NCBI RefSeq assembly: GCF_001683795.1
Contig: NZ_LIGX01000028.1
Span: forward strand, 62,001 to 126,000
Source: Neoakkermansia glycaniphila
GTDB taxonomy: Bacteria > Verrucomicrobiota > Verrucomicrobiia > Verrucomicrobiales > Akkermansiaceae
Direction of reading: 5' to 3'
DNA length: 64,000 nt
Shown here: positions 27,710 through 36,682 of the stretch, piece by piece
How positions within the stretch are numbered: the first letter of the stretch is position 1
Layout of the letters: the number at the start of each line of letters is the position of its first letter
Program-made: the position numbers and the translations under genes
Notes under the pieces: generated by a model
Database searches by the model: none
Seen by the model: only the letters and a program-made list of their open reading frames with translations
What the model was told of the DNA's origin: nothing

Positions 27710-30256
27710 TCAATCCACCAGCACCTCGCGCGGGCGATTCGCCCCGTCGGAAGGAGCCACAATACCGCGCTGCTCCATCAGCTCCAGCATGCGGGCGGCC
27801 TTGCCGTAGCCGATGCGAAGCCTCCTCTGAAGCAGAGACGTACTCGCCTTGCGCTCCACAATCACAATCTCGATACATCGCTGCAGCAACTCCGCATCCT
27901 GGGCATCGATCGAATCGCCGCCGGATGAACCGTCGCCTCCATCACTCTCCATACTCTGCTGCACCTCCTCATGGAAACTCTGCTTCGCCTGCGTGGCGCA
28001 ATGCTTCACGATCTTTTCCACCTCCTCATCGGAAACGAACGCACCTTGCGCACGCTCCAGCTTGGCGGAACCCGGCGGCAAATACAGCAGATCGCCCTTG
28101 CCCACCAGCTTCTCGGCGCCCGAAGAATCGAGAATGATGCGGCTATCCAGCGCACTGGACACCTGAAAGGCGATGCGCGACGGAATATTCGCCTTGATCA
28201 TCCCCGTCACCACATCCGAACGCGGCGTCTGAGTCGCCACAATCAGGTGAATACCTGCGGCACGGGCCTTCTGCGTCAAACGGGCGATATAATTCTCCAA
28301 ATCCTCCTTCACCACCATCATCAGATCGGCGAGCTCGTCGATAATAATCACGATATACGGAATCCTGTCCGGCATCTCGTCTCCAGCATCAAGATCAAGC
28401 TCGTCCTGTCCGTCGTCCTCATCTTCCGGCATCGTATCGTCGTCCTGGCTCTCCAGCTCGCGGGCGATGCGATCCGCCAGCTCGAAATCGGGTTCTTCCG
28501 GCTCTTCGCTTTCCTCCTCCACGGGCTCATCCTTCGGGCGTGCATTGAACGACTCGAAATTGCGCACCCCCACTTCCGCGAACATGCGGTAGCGGCGCTC
28601 CATCTCATTCACTGCCCAGCGCAAAGCGCCGATCACCTTCTTGGGATCCGTCACCACAGGCACGATCAAATGCGGCAGCTTGCGGTACGGCTGCATCTCC
28701 ACCACCTTCGGATCCACGAGAATCAGGCGCAGCTCGTCCGGCTTGAACTTGTAAAGCATCGACGTAATCATGCTGTTGATGCACACGGACTTGCCGGAAC
28801 CCGTAGCACCGGCCACCAGCAGATGGGGCATCGCCGCGAGGTCGCCGATCACCGTACGACCGTACACATCCTTGCCCAAGGCCACCGGAATACGCTTCTT
28901 CGGCGACAGGAACTCATCGTCCTGCAACAGCTCGCGCAACGCAACGGCAATCTTCTTGCTGTTCGCAATCTCGATGCCGATCGTATCGCGCCCCGGAATG
29001 GGAGCCAGAATATTGATACGCTCCGCCTTCGTCGCACGTGCAATATCCTTTTCCAAAGACGTGATCCTGTTCACACGCAACCCCTTGGACGGATAAATCT
29101 CATACCGCGTAATCGTCGGCCCCTTCGTAATATTGCCGGCAGCCACCTCCACCCCGAAGGAAAGAAGAGTCTCCACGATAATCTGCTGATTCTCCAGCAA
29201 AAGCGCGCGATCATCCTCCGTCTGCTCTCCGGCACTCTCCTCGTAATGCAAAATCTCAAGACTCGGCAGAGCATAGGCATCCATCGCCGCATCCGCCGCC
29301 GCTCCATCGTCGGAACGAAGCGTCAAAACCGGGCGTGGAGGCCGCGTGCGCGAAGCATCGATAATCTGAGGCTCCGGATTCTTCACGGAAAGGGGCAGAA
29401 AACCCGGCTCCGTCATCGCCACGATCTCCTCCTCCACCTTCTTCTCCAAATCGTCGAGCGGATCGCCGCTCTGGCGGGTACGGCGGGAAACGGCTGCCTT
29501 GCGGGAAGGTGTGGACAAAGGCTCCGTAGCCGACTGCAAATCGCCCGTCTCCAGCGCACGGCGGGCATTCTCCTCCTCTCGCTCCCGCATCAGCACAGCC
29601 TTGGCCTCCTTGCGGGCCCGGCGGCGCTCGCAGGCCGCCTTCAACCACTGGCGAAAATCATGCCAGAGCACGCGCCCGGCCGCTAAAGGAGTCGTCCCCA
29701 GCACATACACGAGAGACACGAGATACGCGAACACACAAAGAATCAGCGAACCGCCCATGCCCATCACCTGGGAAATGAAGCAATGCCCGAACAAATGCCC
29801 GAGCGCCCCGCCCGGACCGTACAGCTGGTGTTCCGCCGCCCATGCGGAAAGCACCCAAGGCTGCACGCTCAACATCATACACGCGGACAACACCGCGCAG
29901 CCGAAAGCAATCCACATCCGCAGGCGAATCTCGCCATGGTGCACGATCTTATAGCAACCGAGCCAGACGAGGCAGGCAGCAGCCATCCACGAAGCAGCGC
30001 CGAAACACCAATACGACAAGGCAGCCAGATACCGCCCGAAAAAACCGAAAAAATTGGTATTGGAGGCAACAACCTCCGCCTTCGCATTCAACGCCGTCCA
30101 ACCCACCTCATTCAGGCGGAACGTCGCCAGAGACAACAACAGCATCAACCCTCCGGCTGCAATCAACGCACCGTAGGCCTTGCCGTGCCATGCAGGCACA
30201 GGCGCAGCGGCTTCTTCCTGCCTCACCGTCTTCTCTCTGTCGCGCTTGGACGCCAT
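27710..30256 (-). CDS. ftsK: DNA translocase FtsK/SpoIIIE
   Basis: 848 residues. Four N-terminal membrane helices (residues about 28-46, 85-105, 115-130, 160-190) anchor it at the septum. A charged linker (RRRARKEAKAVLMREREEE) follows, then the motor. Walker A is VAGATGSGKSVCINSM (around residue 480) and Walker B is YIVIIIDELADLMM (around 635). The C-terminal winged-helix gamma domain (RCIEIVIVERKASTSLLQRR) reads polar DNA sequences. It pumps chromosomal DNA through the closing septum and supports dimer resolution. Unusual is an acidic insertion of about 55 residues (about 575-630, rich in DDD and EEE runs) just before Walker B, where homologues have a short linker. Confidence 0.97.
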   Translation of the reverse strand: MASKRDREKTVRQEEAAAPVPAWHGKAYGALIAAGGLMLLLSLATFRLNEVGWTALNAKAEVVASNTNFFGFFGRYLAALSYWCFGAASWMAAACLVWLGCYKIVHHGEIRLRMWIAFGCAVLSACMMLSVQPWVLSAWAAEHQLYGPGGALGHLFGHCFISQVMGMGGSLILCVFAYLVSLVYVLGTTPLAAGRVLWHDFRQWLKAACERRRARKEAKAVLMREREEENARRALETGDLQSATEPLSTPSRKAAVSRRTRQSGDPLDDLEKKVEEEIVAMTEPGFLPLSVKNPEPQIIDASRTRPPRPVLTLRSDDGAAADAAMDAYALPSLEILHYEESAGEQTEDDRALLLENQQIIVETLLSFGVEVAAGNITKGPTITRYEIYPSKGLRVNRITSLEKDIARATKAERINILAPIPGRDTIGIEIANSKKIAVALRELLQDDEFLSPKKRIPVALGKDVYGRTVIGDLAAMPHLLVAGATGSGKSVCINSMITSMLYKFKPDELRLILVDPKVVEMQPYRKLPHLIVPVVTDPKKVIGALRWAVNEMERRYRMFAEVGVRNFESFNARPKDEPVEEESEEPEEPDFELADRIARELESQDDDTMPEDEDDGQDELDLDAGDEMPDRIPYIVIIIDELADLMMVVKEDLENYIARLTQKARAAGIHLIVATQTPRSDVVTGMIKANIPSRIAFQVSSALDSRIILDSSGAEKLVGKGDLLYLPPGSAKLERAQGAFVSDEEVEKIVKHCATQAKQSFHEEVQQSMESDGGDGSSGGDSIDAQDAELLQRCIEIVIVERKASTSLLQRRLRIGYGKAARMLELMEQRGIVAPSDGANRPREVLVD

Positions 30257-30263
30257 GGCGCCT

Positions 30264-30291
30264 ATTCTACCGCCGCGAAATCAAAGATCAA
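30264..30291 (-). promoter_or_regulatory. Promoter of ftsK
   Basis: On the minus strand, TTGATC (30286-30291) and TAGAAT (30264-30269) are 16 bases apart. The -10 ends only 7 bases before the ftsK ATG, so the transcript would be leaderless or nearly so. Confidence 0.6.
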
Positions 30292-30369
30292 GAGGATAAT
30301 ACGGCAGCCGCTGCCGGCACCGAAACGCCGCACGCACTCCCGGAGCACGCACGGCATCAGCACTCGGCA

Positions 30370-31074
30370 TCAATCGTGGTAGGTATATTCCACCTTGTCG
30401 AACAGGCCGTAATTGTCCTGCGAAGCCGGGCGATCGCCCAGAAACTTCAAATTCTCCACGCTGCAATAAATGTGAAAGGCAAACTCGGGGCCGAACGTCT
30501 GCGTCAGCGAATGGCGCACCTTGCCGTCGATCAGCCACTGCACATGGTACTTGCCGTCCTTGTTCGACAAATCGATCTCGAACGTATGCCAGCCCGGCTT
30601 GACCAGCACGGGCACCGAAGAAAACGGATGCGCCTGAGTCGTCATATAGGCCACAAGATCGCCCGGCTTGGCGCCCAGCTTATCGCGCACCTCCTTCTTG
30701 CCGTAGCCCACTTCGAAATCGATCTCGTGCTGATCGTCACAGTAAATCCACGAACCCACGCTCGCCTGATCGCCCACGCCCATCTTGGGAACGTACGTCC
30801 TCCACTTGTAACGGCCCGTCGTATACACCTGCTCCACCGTCGAAGCCTTCTTGCGGTCATCGGAACCAGCGCGGGTGAAAATCTTCAGGCAACCCTTCTC
30901 GATCGAACACTGCTGATTCGGATTGGAATCCTGGCTGTACAGCTTCCATCCGTCCAGATTATCGAAATTCCACACCTTCTTGGCCGGAGACTTGCTTTGC
31001 TTGCTCTCGGCCGCAACCGCACCGGCTGCCAGAGCCAGCCCGCCGAACACGAGAAAACGAAATACATTCTTCAT
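30370..31074 (-). CDS. Secreted GH16-like glycosidase
   Basis: 234 residues with a signal peptide (1-22, ending GAVAAES). The fold is a concanavalin-like jelly roll: WNFDNLDGWKLYSQDS, YKWRTYVPKMG, WHTFEIDLSNKDGKYHVQWL. The stretch DQHEIDFEVGY (Glu-117, Asp-119, Glu-121) fits the GH16 catalytic signature in its ExDxE form. GH16 enzymes cleave beta-glycans endo-wise, and secreted Akkermansia members are known to cut O-glycans; whether this one does is inference. It is short for the family (usually 250-300), and no carbohydrate-binding module is attached. A TATAAT-containing AT stretch lies just upstream (about 31083-31092). Confidence 0.75.
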   Translation of the reverse strand: MKNVFRFLVFGGLALAAGAVAAESKQSKSPAKKVWNFDNLDGWKLYSQDSNPNQQCSIEKGCLKIFTRAGSDDRKKASTVEQVYTTGRYKWRTYVPKMGVGDQASVGSWIYCDDQHEIDFEVGYGKKEVRDKLGAKPGDLVAYMTTQAHPFSSVPVLVKPGWHTFEIDLSNKDGKYHVQWLIDGKVRHSLTQTFGPEFAFHIYCSVENLKFLGDRPASQDNYGLFDKVEYTYHD

Positions 31075-31172
31075 AAAACAATATTATATAAATGCACGAA
31101 CAGCATCCTTTCGCAGACGCGATTCACGCACATCCTACAGAAAATATTCCATGAAGCAAGCTGAAAACGACA

Positions 31173-31218
31173 AAGTAAAACACCTCCTTCATCTGCCGCC
31201 GGGGCAAAATGAAGAAGG
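31173..31218 (-). terminator. Terminator of the entericidin-like gene
   Basis: On the minus strand, 31209-31218 pairs with 31183-31192 (10 bp, one G-U) around a GC-rich loop, followed by TGTTTTACTT. It lies 39 bases past the stop. Confidence 0.5.
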
Positions 31219-31256
31219 CGGTCAATCACAGAAACCTCTTCTCCGGACGAACCGGA

Positions 31257-31394
31257 TCAAAGAGCTTCCTTGGCCTTTTGAGAACCCTCGGTAATCGTAT
31301 CGCCGACAGTGGAAACATCCCTGCCGACTCCGCTCACGGTATTGCACGACGTGAGAGCCACACTGGCGCCAATAAGAATCAATATCTTTTTCAT
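31257..31394 (-). CDS. Entericidin-like small lipoprotein
   Basis: 45 residues. MKKILILIGASVALTSC is a lipoprotein signal with lipobox ALTSC (Cys-17). The mature peptide NTVSGVGRDVSTVGDTITEG carries the NTxxGxGxDxxxxGxxI pattern of entericidins A/B, and the total length is typical. In E. coli, entericidin B is a stress-linked membrane-lytic lipoprotein and A its antidote; here there is one gene without a partner. It has its own near-consensus promoter and a hairpin terminator, so it is a stand-alone unit. It lies divergent to the GH20 gene. Confidence 0.88.
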   Translation of the reverse strand: MKKILILIGASVALTSCNTVSGVGRDVSTVGDTITEGSQKAKEAL

Positions 31395-31421
31395 AATGTC
31401 GAATGGATCAATTGCACCTTC

Positions 31422-31450
31422 CTTCTAAACCATCGCGCGCATTCTGTCAA
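31422..31450 (-). promoter_or_regulatory. Promoter of the entericidin-like gene
   Basis: On the minus strand, a consensus TTGACA (31445-31450) and TAGAAG (31422-31427) are exactly 17 bases apart, 27 bases before the start codon. Confidence 0.7.
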
Positions 31451-31599
31451 TCAGGAAGAAGGACACCCCTCCTAATTGATAGAAACTGCATTCTCTCATG
31501 AAAAACAAGGCCTTCCGACTACTCATCAAAAGCGGCGAATCAACCGTCCATCGAAGAAAACCATGATAGAACAACCGGCCCTCCCGCGTATGTACGGGT

Positions 31600-33240
31600 A
31601 TGGACAAATCCAAGCTCATCGGAACATCCCTTTGCACGGCAGGCCTTCTTGGAACACTCGCCCTTGCCGCTCCCTCCGCCCCCGTCAATGAAAAAACGGC
31701 CATCGTCCCCCTGCCCGCCAGCATCGCCGAACAAACGGGTACCCCGGGATTCTCCCTGAAAAACCCGATCATCACCGACAATCCCGCACTCTACCGGCAC
31801 ATGCAGCAGCTCGGATTGCCCACATCCCTCGCCCCGGACAACGTGGACCTCTTCATCGGTCCGGACATCTCCGCCAGCACATCGCAAGGCACCACCGGCA
31901 ATCAGGAAGGCTACACCCTGACCGTCACACCGAACCGCATCACCATCGCAGCCAACTCCGATGCAGGTATCTTCTATGCCCTCACCACACTCGCACAAAG
32001 CATCGTCAAGGATGCCGACGGCAACGCCGCCATCCCCTCCATGAACATCACCGACGCTCCCCGCTTCGAATGGCGCGGCCTCATGGTGGACAGCTGCCGC
32101 CGCGCACGCTCCGTCGATGAAATCAAAAAAATGATCGACCTCATGGCGCATTACAAACTCAACCGCATGCACTGGCACCTCACGGACGACCAGGGCTGGC
32201 GCATGGAAAGCAAAAAATATCCCAAACTCACCGAAATCGGCGGCAAACGCTCCGAAACACCCATCATGGGCCAGCGCAACAAAGGAGACGGCACACCCTA
32301 CCAGGCCTTCTACACTCAGGAGCAAATCCGCGACATCGTCGCCTACGCTAAGGCGCGCCACATCACCGTCGTCCCGGAAATCGAAGTCCCCGGCCATGCC
32401 GCAGCGGCCATCACTGCCTACCCCGAACTGGGCAACAAAGACATCCCCGGCTACAACCCCTCCGTCGTCACCCGCTGGGGAGTCTTCCCGTACATCTTCT
32501 CCCCCAGCGAAGAAACCTTCACCTTCCTCGACAACATCTTCGCCGAAGTCTGCGAACTCTTCCCGGACAGCCCCTACATCCACATCGGCGGCGACGAAGC
32601 CCCCAAGGACCAGTGGAAAAAATCACCCTTTGCGCAAAAAATCATGAAGGAAAACGGCCTCAAAAACGAAGAGGAACTCCAGAGCTACTTCATCCGCCGC
32701 GTCGAAAAACTGGCCAACGCCCGAGGCAAAAAAATCATCGGATGGGATGAAATACAGGAGGGCGGCCTCTCCCCCACTGCCACCATGATGGTCTGGCGCG
32801 ATGCGAAATGGGCTCTCCACGCACTCCAGCAGGGCAACCACGTCATCATGGTGCCGAACAGCCACTACTACTTCGACTACTCTCAGGGAGCCAAACCCGC
32901 AGACCCCGCCTACGAAACCATCAACAGCGGCAACCTCGACTGGAAACGCGTCTACCAAAGCGACCCCATCATCCCGGGCGTCACCCCCGAACAGGAAAAA
33001 CTCGTCCTCGGCGTACAGGGCAACCTGTGGAGCGAATACATCCCCACCATGCAAAAATGGGAATACCAGGCATTCCCCCGCGCCATCGCCCTCGCGGAAA
33101 TAGCATGGACTCCCAAAGAGAAAAAAGACATCAAGGACTTCGAAACCCGACTCCAGAAACAACACCCCTACCTCGACGGAAAAAAAGTCAACTTCCGCAT
33201 GGACGACGGCACCCCAAGGCAGGACAGAAACGCCAAATAA
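31600..33240 (+). CDS. Secreted GH20 beta-N-acetylhexosaminidase
   Basis: 546 residues with a signal peptide (1-24, GTLALAAPSAP). A GH20b domain (about 30-150, GYTLTVTPNRITIAA) precedes the GH20 TIM barrel (about 153-500): FEWRGLMVDSCRRARSVDEI, LNRMHWHLTDDQGWRME and VVPEIEVPGHAAAAI. The catalytic pair is Asp-332/Glu-333 in YIHIGGDEAPKDQW. The enzyme removes terminal beta-GlcNAc or GalNAc by substrate-assisted catalysis. Export suggests action on mucin or other host glycans together with the GH2 enzyme at 11.9 kb (inference). It ends at a strong terminator. Confidence 0.95.
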   Translation: MDKSKLIGTSLCTAGLLGTLALAAPSAPVNEKTAIVPLPASIAEQTGTPGFSLKNPIITDNPALYRHMQQLGLPTSLAPDNVDLFIGPDISASTSQGTTGNQEGYTLTVTPNRITIAANSDAGIFYALTTLAQSIVKDADGNAAIPSMNITDAPRFEWRGLMVDSCRRARSVDEIKKMIDLMAHYKLNRMHWHLTDDQGWRMESKKYPKLTEIGGKRSETPIMGQRNKGDGTPYQAFYTQEQIRDIVAYAKARHITVVPEIEVPGHAAAAITAYPELGNKDIPGYNPSVVTRWGVFPYIFSPSEETFTFLDNIFAEVCELFPDSPYIHIGGDEAPKDQWKKSPFAQKIMKENGLKNEEELQSYFIRRVEKLANARGKKIIGWDEIQEGGLSPTATMMVWRDAKWALHALQQGNHVIMVPNSHYYFDYSQGAKPADPAYETINSGNLDWKRVYQSDPIIPGVTPEQEKLVLGVQGNLWSEYIPTMQKWEYQAFPRAIALAEIAWTPKEKKDIKDFETRLQKQHPYLDGKKVNFRMDDGTPRQDRNAK

Positions 33241-33264
33241 CGCACCGAACAACTAAAACAGCAG

Positions 33265-33293
33265 GAAGCCGCCCAGAACGGGCGGCTTCTTTT
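33265..33293 (+). terminator. Rho-independent terminator after the GH20 gene
   Basis: A 10-bp perfect stem (33265-33274 with 33280-33289) is followed by TTTTCGTTCT, 24 bases past the stop. Confidence 0.88.
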
Positions 33294-33395
33294 CGTTCTC
33301 CCCATCCGCCGCACAATCCATGCAGCATTTTGAACTCGCCATCGGATGCACCGTGTGCTAGAGTCCCCCGAGCCTTTTACCTGAATGCCACGCAT

Positions 33396-34478
33396 ATGAG
33401 CGAATACATCCTTCCCCACGTCGATGGATACCTGAAAATCGGACAGGAATTCTCCTGTTCCGATATTCACCTTGCAGTCAACTGCCCACCGACATGGAGA
33501 CGCTTCGGACAACTGCAACCCATCTGGACGGAAGCTCCGAAACTGCAGCCAGCCGACACGGAAATGCTCGTCAACAGCTTCCTCACCGATGTCGAATGGG
33601 CGCGACTTCGCGAAAAAGGCGACGTCGACTTCGCCTACCAGAACGAATACGGCCGCTACCGCGCCTCCGTCGTACGCCAGCGCCTCGGATACGACATCTG
33701 CTTCCGCATCATCAACACCACCATCCGCACCATGGAGGAAATCGGCCTGCCGACCGAATACATCAAACCCCTCACCCGCTACACGAACGGCCTCATCCTC
33801 GTCACGGGCGCAGTCGGTTCCGGCAAATCCACCACCCTCGCCTCCATCATCGACTTCATCAACACCGACAGGCACGACCACATCATCACGCTGGAAGACC
33901 CCATCGAATACATCTTCCCCTCCAAAAACTGCCACGTCAACCAGCGAGAAGTCCACAAACACACCGAATCCTTCGCCCGAGCCCTCCGAGGCGCACTCCG
34001 CGAAGACCCGGACGTCATCATGGTCGGTGAAATGCGCGACCTCGAAACCATCCAGCTTGCCCTCACCGCAGCCGAAACGGGCCACCTCGTCCTCGGCACC
34101 CTCCACACCGGCTCCGCCGCACGCACCATCGACCGCGTACTCGACGTCTTCCCGAACGAACAGCGCGACCAGATCCGCATCATGGTCAGCGAATCCCTCC
34201 GCGGCATCCTCTCCCAACAGCTCATCCCCAAAGCCAGCGGAGACGGCCGCGTCATGGCTCTCGAAATGCTCGTCAACACCGCCGCCATCGCCAACTGCAT
34301 CCGCGAAGGCAAAACCTTCATGATCCCCGGAATCATCCAGACGGGGAAAGCACAGGGCATGCGCCTCATGGACGACTCCCTCCAGCAACTGTACAAATCC
34401 GGCCTCATCACCGCACAGGACTGCCTCAACCGCGCCGACAACAAAACGCTCATGAAGCAATTCCTCGGCATCCACTAA
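33396..34478 (+). CDS. PilT-like retraction ATPase, first copy
   Basis: 360 residues from ATG 33396 (MSEYILPHVDGYLKIGQ). The same frame is open far upstream inside the GH20 gene, but that part is antisense-like composition and crosses the GH20 terminator. The N-terminal domain is PAS-like (SDIHLAVNCPPTWRRFG). Walker A is GAVGSGKST (138-146). Asp-box and Walker B follow in LEDPIEY and DPDVIMVGEMRDLETIQLA, and the His-box is GTLHTGSAARTIDR. PilT-class ATPases power disassembly of type IV pili. A second pilT-like gene follows after 27 bases; the first copy diverges more from canonical PilT and may play the PilU role. Confidence 0.9.
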   Translation: MSEYILPHVDGYLKIGQEFSCSDIHLAVNCPPTWRRFGQLQPIWTEAPKLQPADTEMLVNSFLTDVEWARLREKGDVDFAYQNEYGRYRASVVRQRLGYDICFRIINTTIRTMEEIGLPTEYIKPLTRYTNGLILVTGAVGSGKSTTLASIIDFINTDRHDHIITLEDPIEYIFPSKNCHVNQREVHKHTESFARALRGALREDPDVIMVGEMRDLETIQLALTAAETGHLVLGTLHTGSAARTIDRVLDVFPNEQRDQIRIMVSESLRGILSQQLIPKASGDGRVMALEMLVNTAAIANCIREGKTFMIPGIIQTGKAQGMRLMDDSLQQLYKSGLITAQDCLNRADNKTLMKQFLGIH

Positions 34479-34505
34479 ACCGCACCCCTTACCTCTTTCC
34501 GGCTC

Positions 34506-35597
34506 ATGAACGAGATCGACCATTACTTCCAGTTCCTGATTGAATCCGGCGGCTCAGACCTTCACCTCAGCGAAGGCGAACCCGCCAAAATCCGCGTCCA
34601 CGGCAGCGTCACCGGCATCTCCGAGGAAATCCTCGACCACGACACCATCCACCGCCTCCTCGGACAAATCTGCGAACCGAACGCCTTCCAGAAATACCTC
34701 CAGACGGGCGACCTCGACTTCGCCTACGAAATGGACGAAAACTCCCGCTTCCGCTGCAACTACTTCAAACAGCAAAAAGGCCTCGCCGCCGTCTTCCGAC
34801 TCATCCCCACCAAAATCGCCACCCTCGACGACCTCGGCATCCCGCACGCCGTCCGCGAATTCGCCGACATGCGCTCCGGCCTCGTCCTCGTCACAGGACC
34901 GACCGGCTCCGGCAAATCCACCACACTGGCCGCCCTCGTCGACTACATCAACACCAACCAGGCGCGCCACATCATCACCGTCGAGGAACCCATCGAATTC
35001 GTCCACTCCAACAAACAAAGCATCATCACGCAACGCGAAGTCCCCATCCAGACGCCCTCCTTCGCGGACGGCCTCCGCGCCTCCCTGCGCGAAGACTCGG
35101 ACATCGTCCTCGTCGGTGAAATGCGCGACCTCGAAACCATCCAGCTCGCCCTCACTGCGGCCGAAACCGGCCTCCTCGTCTTCGGCACCCTTCACACCAA
35201 CAACGCCCGCAAAACCGTCGACCGCATCATCGACGTCTTTCCGTCCGACCAGCAATCGCAGGTACGCACCATGCTCGCCGCCTCCCTGCGGGGTGTCGTC
35301 GCCCAGCTCCTCATGAAACGCATCGACAAGCCGGGCCGCGTCGCCGTCAACGAAATCATGTTCGCTACCCCCGCTGTCAGCGCCATCATCCGCGAAGGCG
35401 CCACCCAGAAACTGGCAGACGTCATCGTCGGCGGCAAAGCCATGGGAATGCAATTCATGGACGACGCCATCTGGCAAAAACTCCAGCAAGGCATCGTTTC
35501 CCCTGAAGAAGCCTACATGAAAAGCATCGACAAATCCCGCTTCAAACGCTTCCTCCCCGCCAGCCTGCAGCACCTCGGCGATGCCGGAGGCGCCTGA
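34506..35597 (+). CDS. pilT: Type IV pilus retraction ATPase PilT, second copy
   Basis: 363 residues. The N-terminus reads SDLHLSEGEPAKIRVHG, close to canonical PilT. Walker A is GPTGSGKST (131-139), Asp-box VEEPIEFVHSNKQS, Walker B DSDIVLVGEMRDLETIQLA and His-box GTLHTNNARKTVDRIID. It forms a hexamer that retracts pili from the cytoplasmic face. It lies 27 bases behind the first copy and 23 bases before the parvulin gene, in an apparent operon ending with aroA. No pilB, pilC or pilM-Q is in the window; the pseudopilin at 10 kb is the only other pilus-type gene. Confidence 0.95.
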   Translation: MNEIDHYFQFLIESGGSDLHLSEGEPAKIRVHGSVTGISEEILDHDTIHRLLGQICEPNAFQKYLQTGDLDFAYEMDENSRFRCNYFKQQKGLAAVFRLIPTKIATLDDLGIPHAVREFADMRSGLVLVTGPTGSGKSTTLAALVDYINTNQARHIITVEEPIEFVHSNKQSIITQREVPIQTPSFADGLRASLREDSDIVLVGEMRDLETIQLALTAAETGLLVFGTLHTNNARKTVDRIIDVFPSDQQSQVRTMLAASLRGVVAQLLMKRIDKPGRVAVNEIMFATPAVSAIIREGATQKLADVIVGGKAMGMQFMDDAIWQKLQQGIVSPEEAYMKSIDKSRFKRFLPASLQHLGDAGGA

Positions 35598-35620
35598 CCC
35601 CCAGCCAGCCTCCCGCCGCC

Positions 35621-36682
35621 ATGACTCCGATCAAAAAATTCGCGATCAAACTCTACGTCTTCTCCGCCATCCTCCTCTACATGGCGGGAGACCTCTACGT
35701 CTGGCACGGCCCGCTCGCCCAAAAATTCGAACGCCACTTCAGCGCCCTGCGCATACCGCCCAACGACAACTCCCCCCTTCAAACCGTCGTCTATGGCGAA
35801 GGCATCACCAAAAACCAGTACGATCGCCGCACCAGGGAAATCGCCCTCGCCTCCGGCCATCGGGAGGCGACAACTGCCACCGCCCTGCCCGGCACCGTCA
35901 AACTCGGCCTCATCGATGAAGCCCTGCTCCGCCTGCGAGCCCGCGCCAACGACATGCGCCTCCCCGACACCCGGCAAGAAGCCGAACAAAGCGTCGAACG
36001 CATGGCCGCCCGCCACAGCGACCCGGCAGACTTCGAGGCATGGCTCGCAACACAGGGATACACCCGCGCCTCGCTCACCGACAAAATCGAAGCCCGCCTC
36101 AAGGAAGCAGCCACCGTCCACCGCTCCATCGACGACAACATCGTCCCCACCGACGAAAACGTAGCCGCCTACTACGAACGCCTTAAAAACAGACTCGCCA
36201 CCCCTGCCTCCCGGCAAATCGGCCACATTTTCTACGCCTCCCTCCATCAGGAACCGGAAACGCTCGCAGCCAAAGCCAAAGAAACCTACGCGAAACTGGC
36301 CGCACAAACCGACCCCGAAACACTCAAACAGCAATTCGCCGAACTCGCACGCACGCAAAGCGAAGACGAACGCACCGCACCGAACGGCGGCAATCTCGGC
36401 ACCATCCACGACAACACCCGACGCCCCTTCTCCGACCTCGCTCTCTTTGACGAACAAACCCTCCCCGCAGGCAAACCCGTCCTCCTCCAAAGCAAACTCG
36501 GCTGGCACATCTTCCTCGCCTCGGACATCACCCCCGGCAGCATCCCGCCGCTGGACGACGTCAAAGACAGCCTCCGCACCGCCATCCTCAACTGGCAAAC
36601 CCGATACGCCGCCGAACAATACCGCGAACAACTGCGCAAAGAAGCATTCTTCAAGAAAAAAATCCAGCATCATGACCAATAG
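35621..36682 (+). CDS. Membrane-anchored parvulin-type peptidyl-prolyl isomerase
   Basis: 353 residues. An N-terminal hydrophobic helix (AIKLYVFSAILLYMAGDLYV) acts as an uncleaved anchor or signal. A SurA/PpiD-like helical region covers about 60-190, then a PpiC rotamase domain (about 195-310): RQIGHIFYASLHQ, FAELARTQSEDERTAPNGG, LGTIHDN, LQSKLGWHIFLASDI. It would isomerise prolyl bonds in exported proteins in the periplasm. It overlaps aroA by 11 bases and follows pilT by 23 bases. Confidence 0.85.
   Translation: MTPIKKFAIKLYVFSAILLYMAGDLYVWHGPLAQKFERHFSALRIPPNDNSPLQTVVYGEGITKNQYDRRTREIALASGHREATTATALPGTVKLGLIDEALLRLRARANDMRLPDTRQEAEQSVERMAARHSDPADFEAWLATQGYTRASLTDKIEARLKEAATVHRSIDDNIVPTDENVAAYYERLKNRLATPASRQIGHIFYASLHQEPETLAAKAKETYAKLAAQTDPETLKQQFAELARTQSEDERTAPNGGNLGTIHDNTRRPFSDLALFDEQTLPAGKPVLLQSKLGWHIFLASDITPGSIPPLDDVKDSLRTAILNWQTRYAAEQYREQLRKEAFFKKKIQHHDQ

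Noticed and set aside
31153..31294. Small plus-strand open frame starting MKQAENDKVKHLL
   Set aside because: It overlaps the terminator and the 3' part of the entericidin-like gene on the other strand, which has a promoter, lipobox and family pattern.
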